Positions 59,569-64,000 of a DNA stretch of 64,000 bases are shown here, one piece after another. Source of the stretch: an uncultured Clostridia bacterium (GTDB taxonomy: Bacteria; Bacillota; Clostridia; TANB77; CAG-465). Where the stretch lies: contig CAKOYA010000002.1 of NCBI GenBank assembly GCA_934130325.1, positions 1 through 64,000 of the forward strand, written 5' to 3'. Under the pieces are notes generated by a model. The model did no database searches, was not told where the DNA came from, and saw nothing but the letters and a program-made list of their open reading frames with translations. Within the stretch, counting starts at the first letter, position 1; the number at the start of each line of letters is the position of its first letter. Made by a program: the position numbers and the translations under genes.

Positions 59569-59718
59569 ATGCAAGATAAAATCATTAAATGTAAAGATTG
59601 TGGTAATGAATTTACTTTTACAGTTGGCGAGCAAGAGTTTTATGCAGAAAAAGGATTTACTAATGATCCAGTAAGATGCAAAGAATGTAGGATTGCCAAA
59701 AAATCTAGAAATAATTAA
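59569..59718 (+). CDS. 49-residue zinc-ribbon protein
   Basis: The product has two C-x2-C pairs (I-K-C-K-D-C-G near residues 7-13 and V-R-C-K-E-C-R near 35-41), separated by a short beta region with F-T-F-T-V-G-E-Q-E-F-Y and G-F-T-N-D-P, the pattern of the small treble-clef/zinc-ribbon family of bacteria. AAAGGAGG lies 8 bases before the ATG and is part of a leader hairpin. Role unknown. Confidence 0.85.
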   Translation: MQDKIIKCKDCGNEFTFTVGEQEFYAEKGFTNDPVRCKECRIAKKSRNN

Positions 59719-59796
59719 TTTATGGGAGTACTTTTGTACTTCTTTTTTTATTTTATTTAAGTAAAATTTTGGCTATTAAATTTGTATTAATATTTA

Positions 59797-59825
59797 TTGT
59801 ATTTTAAATATTTTTTTGGTATAAT
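59797..59825 (+). promoter_or_regulatory. Promoter of mutS
   Basis: TTGTAT (59797-59802) and TATAAT (59820-59825) are 17 bases apart, about 25 bases before the mutS ATG. Confidence 0.75.
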
Positions 59826-59850
59826 ATTTTGAGAAGAAAGAAGGATAATA

Positions 59851-62451
59851 ATGGCTTTAACACCTATGATGCAAATGTATATGGAAACTAAAAAAAAATA
59901 TAAGGATTCTATTTTGTTTTATAGACTTGGTGATTTTTATGAAATGTTTTTTGAAGATGCAGTAACTTGTAGTAAAGAATTAGAGCTAACTCTTACTGGT
60001 AAAGATTGTGGTTTAGAAGAAAGAGCACCAATGTGTGGAATACCTCATCATGCAATAAATTCGTATATTCCTAAACTTGTGGAAAAGGGATATAAAGTAG
60101 CTATTTGTGAGCAATTGGAGGATCCAAAAGAAGCAAAAGGAATAGTAAAAAGAGATGTAGTAAAGATTGTAACTCCTGGTACTATAACAGAGTTAACTAT
60201 GCTTGATGAAAAGAAGAATAACTATATTGCTGCAATTGTATTTAGGACAAGGGAAATTTCCATTGCTTTTTGTGATATATCAACTGGAGAATTTATGGTT
60301 TCTACAATAGCAGGGGACAATTTGAATATAAAGCTTTTAAATGAGATATCAAGAATAACTCCATCTGAGATAGTAATATTTGAAAAAAATCAAATGAATT
60401 CTTTATTTATTTCAGAAATTGAAAAATCGTTTAATATATATGTGTCATTGTATGAAAATACTCAAAAAAACGATGTATTAGATCAAATGTTAAAAAGCAC
60501 AAATGAGGAGTTTACACAAATTGAGATGGAATCTTCAAATTTATTATTAAATTATATAGAGGAAACTCAAAAAACAAGTATTAATCAAATTAATAGTATA
60601 AAAAAATATAAAACAGAGAAATTTATGCAGCTTGATATGCATACAAGGAAAAATTTAGAAATACTTGAATCTAATAGAGAAAAGACTAAAAAAGGTAGTC
60701 TTTTGTGGGTATTAGATAAAACTTCAACTGCTATGGGTGGAAGAAAAATAAGAAAATGGCTTGAGTCACCATTACTTAAAAAAGACGAAATTATAAAAAG
60801 GCAGTCTGCAGTAGAAGTACTTGTAAATAACAATATATATCGTAATGATTTACAAGATGCTTTAAAAAGCATATATGATATAGAAAGATTAATATCAAAA
60901 GTGATTAATACTAGTGCTAATGCAAGAGAACTTATTTCTCTAAAAAGTTCTTTTTTAAAATTACCAGATATAAAGAAAATACTATTTGAGATTATTCAAA
61001 AAACTGGAAATGATTATTTTAAGGAATTATATAATAATTTAGATGAATTATCTGATGTAAAAGAATTAATTGATAAATCAATAGTTGATGATCCTGGGGT
61101 TACTATTAAAGATGGAGGGATTATAAAAACTGGTTTTGATAGTCAAGTAGATGAATTAAGAGAGGCTTCTACTCAGGGACAAAATTGGCTGATGGAGTTG
61201 GAGGCAAAAGAAAAGGAACGTACTGGAATAAATGGAAAGTGGCTAAGAGTAGGATATAATAGAGTATTTGGATATTATATTGAAGTTACAAATTCATATA
61301 AATCACAAGTCCCTGAAGATAGATATATTAGAAAGCAAACTTTAGCTGGTGCTGAAAGGTACATAACAGAAGAATTAAAAGAAATAGAGGATAAAATATT
61401 AGGAGCAAAAGATAAACTTGTTGATATAGAATATAAAATATTCTGCAGAATAAGACAAAGTATTTCTAATCAAGTAGTAAGAATACAAAGTACAGCCGAT
61501 GTAATATCTATACTTGATGTTATATGCTCTTTTGCAAATGTGGCAATTGATTATAACTATGTAAAACCTGAAATTGTTGAAAATGGTGAAATTGATATAA
61601 AAAATGGAAGACATGCAGTTGTAGAAAAGGCTATAAAATCTGATAATTTTATTCCAAATGATGTTTATATGAACCAGGAAGATGACCGTATGCTAATAAT
61701 AACTGGACCTAATATGGCAGGAAAATCTACATATATGCGTCAAGTAGCAATTATTACATATATGTCACAAATTGGGAGTTTCGTACCTGCAGATAGTGCA
61801 AAAATTTCTATAGTAGATAGAATTTTTACTAGAATAGGAGCATCAGATGATCTGGCAATGGGACAATCTACATTTATGGTTGAAATGCAGGAGCTTTCAA
61901 ATATTCTTGAGAATGCTACTAAAGATAGCTTAATTATTTTAGATGAGATTGGAAGAGGAACTTCAACTTATGATGGATTAGCAATAGCGTGGGCAACAGT
62001 AGAGTACGTAGCAAATAAGGAAAAAATAGGAGCAAAGACATTATTTGCAACACATTATCATGAATTAATTGAGTTAGAAGGTAAGGTAGATGGAGTAAAA
62101 AATTATTCAGTTGATGTAAAGGAAAAAGGAGAAGATGTAATCTTTTTAAGAAAAATTACTCCTGGTGGAGCTGATGAATCTTATGGAATATATGTTGCAA
62201 AACTTGCAGGAATTGAAAAGTCAGTTATAAAAAGGGCAAAAGAATTATTGAAGGATTTAGAAAATGTAGATCTAGCTAAAAAAACAATTCAAGAAAAGAA
62301 GAAAAATATAACAATTGAGGATATTCAAGTAGATATGTTTAATTATAAAATGGCGGAAATTACAAGAATACTTGAGAAAACTAACTTAGATGAATTATCG
62401 CCTAAAGATGCATTAGATGTATTGTATAAATTAAAGGAAAAAATAGATTAG
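59851..62451 (+). CDS. mutS: DNA mismatch repair protein MutS
   Basis: MutS recognises mismatches. The 866 residues have the mismatch-binding F-Y-E-M-F-F-E motif (G-D-F-Y-E-M-F, about 27-33), connector and lever domains, the ATPase Walker A T-G-P-N-M-A-G-K-S-T (about 616-625), L-I-I-L-D-E-I-G-R-G-T-S-T-Y-D-G-L-A (about 692-709) and the A-T-H-Y-H-E-L loop. It has its own promoter and leads mutS-(PLC-like)-mutL. Confidence 0.97.
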   Translation: MALTPMMQMYMETKKKYKDSILFYRLGDFYEMFFEDAVTCSKELELTLTGKDCGLEERAPMCGIPHHAINSYIPKLVEKGYKVAICEQLEDPKEAKGIVKRDVVKIVTPGTITELTMLDEKKNNYIAAIVFRTREISIAFCDISTGEFMVSTIAGDNLNIKLLNEISRITPSEIVIFEKNQMNSLFISEIEKSFNIYVSLYENTQKNDVLDQMLKSTNEEFTQIEMESSNLLLNYIEETQKTSINQINSIKKYKTEKFMQLDMHTRKNLEILESNREKTKKGSLLWVLDKTSTAMGGRKIRKWLESPLLKKDEIIKRQSAVEVLVNNNIYRNDLQDALKSIYDIERLISKVINTSANARELISLKSSFLKLPDIKKILFEIIQKTGNDYFKELYNNLDELSDVKELIDKSIVDDPGVTIKDGGIIKTGFDSQVDELREASTQGQNWLMELEAKEKERTGINGKWLRVGYNRVFGYYIEVTNSYKSQVPEDRYIRKQTLAGAERYITEELKEIEDKILGAKDKLVDIEYKIFCRIRQSISNQVVRIQSTADVISILDVICSFANVAIDYNYVKPEIVENGEIDIKNGRHAVVEKAIKSDNFIPNDVYMNQEDDRMLIITGPNMAGKSTYMRQVAIITYMSQIGSFVPADSAKISIVDRIFTRIGASDDLAMGQSTFMVEMQELSNILENATKDSLIILDEIGRGTSTYDGLAIAWATVEYVANKEKIGAKTLFATHYHELIELEGKVDGVKNYSVDVKEKGEDVIFLRKITPGGADESYGIYVAKLAGIEKSVIKRAKELLKDLENVDLAKKTIQEKKKNITIEDIQVDMFNYKMAEITRILEKTNLDELSPKDALDVLYKLKEKID

Positions 62452-62470
62452 TAAAGTAGAGGTTTGAAGT

Positions 62471-63109
62471 ATGGGATCATTGATTATGCATTTATGTATA
62501 GCTGAAAAATTAAAGGAAAAGTATAAATTTTCTGATAAATTTATTATTGGAGAAATTATGCCTGATTTGTTAAAAATGGCAGGTAAAAGTAAAGAAACTA
62601 CCCATTACTTGGAGAAGGTATTTGAATGTGATGGAGTAAAAACTTTACCAAATATTTTAAAATATGAATGTGAAAATGAAGAAAATTTAAAAGATGAAAA
62701 GGTATTAGGATATGTTTCACATCTTGTTCAAGATAAAATTTGGTTTGATAAATATATAGGTAAATATGCCAAAACTGATGCAAATAATATAGATAGGATA
62801 CATTATTTAGAATATAACGTTATAAAAAATAGTAATGAGTTTTCACAGGATATTCAGAATGATTACAATAACGTTGATAAGTATTTAGTAGATAAATATA
62901 AGATTGATGTAAAATCTATTAGAAATACTTTAGAAAAAATTTCACCAGATAAAGAGTTTTTAAAGAAAATTGATAAATCACTTTTAGTTGATAATTATAA
63001 TAATTTGACACAACAAAATGTATTTATTACTAAGGAAGATGTTGATACATATATTAATGAGTCTTTAAAAAAATCAAGTATTGAAATTAATAAAATACTT
63101 GGAAAGTAA
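62471..63109 (+). CDS. Zinc-dependent phospholipase C-like protein
   Basis: The 212-residue protein begins M-G-S-L-I-M-H-L-C-I-A-E-K-L and has G-E-I-M-P-D-L (about 26-32), K-E-T-T-H-Y-L (about 40-46) and V-S-H-L-V-Q-D (about 81-87), a spacing of His and Asp that resembles the zinc-dependent PLC/DUF family. It has no signal peptide, so an intracellular hydrolase is more likely than a toxin. It lies 19 bp after mutS and 13 bp before mutL, within the mutSL operon. Confidence 0.6.
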   Translation: MGSLIMHLCIAEKLKEKYKFSDKFIIGEIMPDLLKMAGKSKETTHYLEKVFECDGVKTLPNILKYECENEENLKDEKVLGYVSHLVQDKIWFDKYIGKYAKTDANNIDRIHYLEYNVIKNSNEFSQDIQNDYNNVDKYLVDKYKIDVKSIRNTLEKISPDKEFLKKIDKSLLVDNYNNLTQQNVFITKEDVDTYINESLKKSSIEINKILGK

Positions 63110-63122
63110 AAAGGAGAAAGAT

Positions 63123-64000
63123 ATGGGAAGTATTGTATTACTAGATGAATTAACAATAAATAAAATTGCAGCAGGAGAGGTTGTAGACAGACCAGCTTCT
63201 ATTGTAAAAGAACTGATTGAAAATTCAATAGATGCAAAGGCAACAGCTATAACAATAGAAATAAAAAATGGAGGAGTAAAATATATAAAAATTGTTGATA
63301 ATGGTATTGGATTTACTTCTGATGATGTTGAAATTGCTTTTGAAAGGCATGCAACAAGTAAGATAAGAAAAGAAGAAGATTTGTTATCAATTACATCTAT
63401 GGGATTTAGGGGTGAAGCTTTAGCATCTATTGCTGCAATTTCTAAGGTAAGACTTACTACAAAGAGTATAAATGAAGATATTGGTACAAAGGTAGAAGTG
63501 GAAGCAGGGGAGATAATTAATAAAGAGGAAGTAGCATCAGTAAATGGTACAAAAATTGAAATTAGTGATGTATTTTTTAATGTACCTGCTAGATTTAAAT
63601 TTTTAAAAAAAGATTACACTGAGGCAGGGTATATTGAAGATGTGGTAATACGAACAGCGCTTTCTAATCCGAGTGTCAGCTTTAAGTATATTAATAACGG
63701 TAAAGTTGTGTTACAAACTTCGGGTGATGGAAGTTTAAAGAGTACAATTTATGATATTTTTGGAAAAGAAATATATAATAATGTTATAGACCTAAATTAT
63801 GAGTATAATAATATGAAAGTGACAGGCATGATAGGACTTCCAATAATTTCACGCTCTACGAGGATGCATCAATTTACATTTATAAATTCTAGATATATAA
63901 AAGATAAAACAATCAATTCAGCAATAGATAAAGCATGTGAACAAAAATACGCCATAAATAAATTCCCTTTTGTTGTTTTAAATGTTTTAATGAATCCATC
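63123..64000 (+). CDS. mutL: DNA mismatch repair protein MutL, 5' part
   Basis: The gene starts at ATG 63123 after AAAAGGAG and runs off the window end. The visible 292 residues show the GHKL ATPase motifs: A-G-E-V-V-D-R-P-A-S (about 17-26), E-N-S-I-D-A (about 36), D-N-G-I-G (about 59), T-S-M-G-F-R-G-E-A-L-A-S-I-A (about 94-107) and N-x-R-Y-I-K-D near the end. MutL couples MutS to downstream repair. It belongs to the mutS-mutL operon. Confidence 0.96.
   Translation, partial: MGSIVLLDELTINKIAAGEVVDRPASIVKELIENSIDAKATAITIEIKNGGVKYIKIVDNGIGFTSDDVEIAFERHATSKIRKEEDLLSITSMGFRGEALASIAAISKVRLTTKSINEDIGTKVEVEAGEIINKEEVASVNGTKIEISDVFFNVPARFKFLKKDYTEAGYIEDVVIRTALSNPSVSFKYINNGKVVLQTSGDGSLKSTIYDIFGKEIYNNVIDLNYEYNNMKVTGMIGLPIISRSTRMHQFTFINSRYIKDKTINSAIDKACEQKYAINKFPFVVLNVLMNP

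Noticed and set aside
1..64000. CRISPR arrays, rRNA genes, insertion-sequence transposases, restriction-modification or toxin-antitoxin pairs
   Set aside because: None seen by eye on either strand. Repeats are limited to DnaA boxes, terminator hairpins and the 11-bp att cores.

Overview
The window is a chromosomal segment of an endospore-forming, very AT-rich member of the Clostridia (Bacillota). The evidence is the Firmicutes-type replication-origin neighbourhood, sporulation genes (sigE, spoIIGA, sigG, a SpoIVFA/SpoIVFB-type pair, spmA/spmB, cwlD, a Spo0E-like gene, a YlmC/YmxH gene), strong AAGGAGG ribosome binding sites and AT-biased codons. I cannot name the genus from the sequence alone.

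Layout. (1) 1-9,222, mostly minus strand: tandem promoters pointing off the left edge, ylmC/ymxH-type gene, murF, sigG, a small plus-strand gene, sigE-spoIIGA, ftsZ, a frameshifted ftsA, and a SpoIVFB/SpoIVFA-type pair. (2) 9,285-13,700, minus: miaB; an infC-rpmI-rplT-efp operon behind a predicted attenuator leader, with infC starting at ATA; and a Cys-rich gene pair with a possible -1 frameshift site. (3) 13,718-28,998: the origin. gyrB, recF, dnaN and dnaA run left, and rpmH, rnpA, yidD, yidC, jag, mnmE, mnmG, rsmG, parA, parB and a NUDIX gene run right. oriC lies between dnaA and dnaN and has eight consensus DnaA boxes and an uninterrupted six-unit DnaA-trio tract. Two more boxes lie upstream of dnaA. 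(4) 29,017-40,229: two tRNA-Ser genes, an HD+CYTH fusion protein, a CHAP-SH3 protein, HdeD-like and ZIP membrane proteins, a phosphatase, rpiB, a TagO/WecA-type transferase, yqeY, the ymfF/ymfH pair, a Spo0E-like gene behind paired TGTCGAA boxes, and three unrecognised Asn-rich genes. (5) 40,313-47,841: a seven-gene plus-strand cluster that combines a split VirB4/TraC-type ATPase, a CpaE-like ATPase, a CpaF/TadA-type ATPase, a TadB/TadC-like membrane protein, an unknown protein and a degenerate CapA-like protein. (6) 47,941-64,000: an intracellular GH13 amylase, YlbF and YugP-type genes, cwlD interrupted by a 4.57-kb element, tadA, a small FTR-like protein, spmA/spmB, a Cys-peptidase-like protein, a zinc-ribbon peptide under a hairpin leader, mutS, a phospholipase-C-like protein and the 5' part of mutL.

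Two regions stand out. First, cwlD (spore-cortex amidase) is split inside its first zinc-ligand motif by an element that encodes two tandem large serine recombinases, a small ORF and a transglutaminase-like cargo gene. The element is bounded by an 11-bp direct repeat. Recombination between the two copies would rebuild an exactly in-frame 246-residue CwlD, which is the architecture of a sporulation-controlled (skin-like) intervening element. Second, the 40.3-47.8 kb cluster looks like a reduced secretion or assembly machine that mixes type IV secretion and Tad parts, with no pilin or prepilin peptidase gene visible next to it.

All calls come from reading the sequence and translated products. 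No database search, folding or alignment was run, and base composition is judged by eye.
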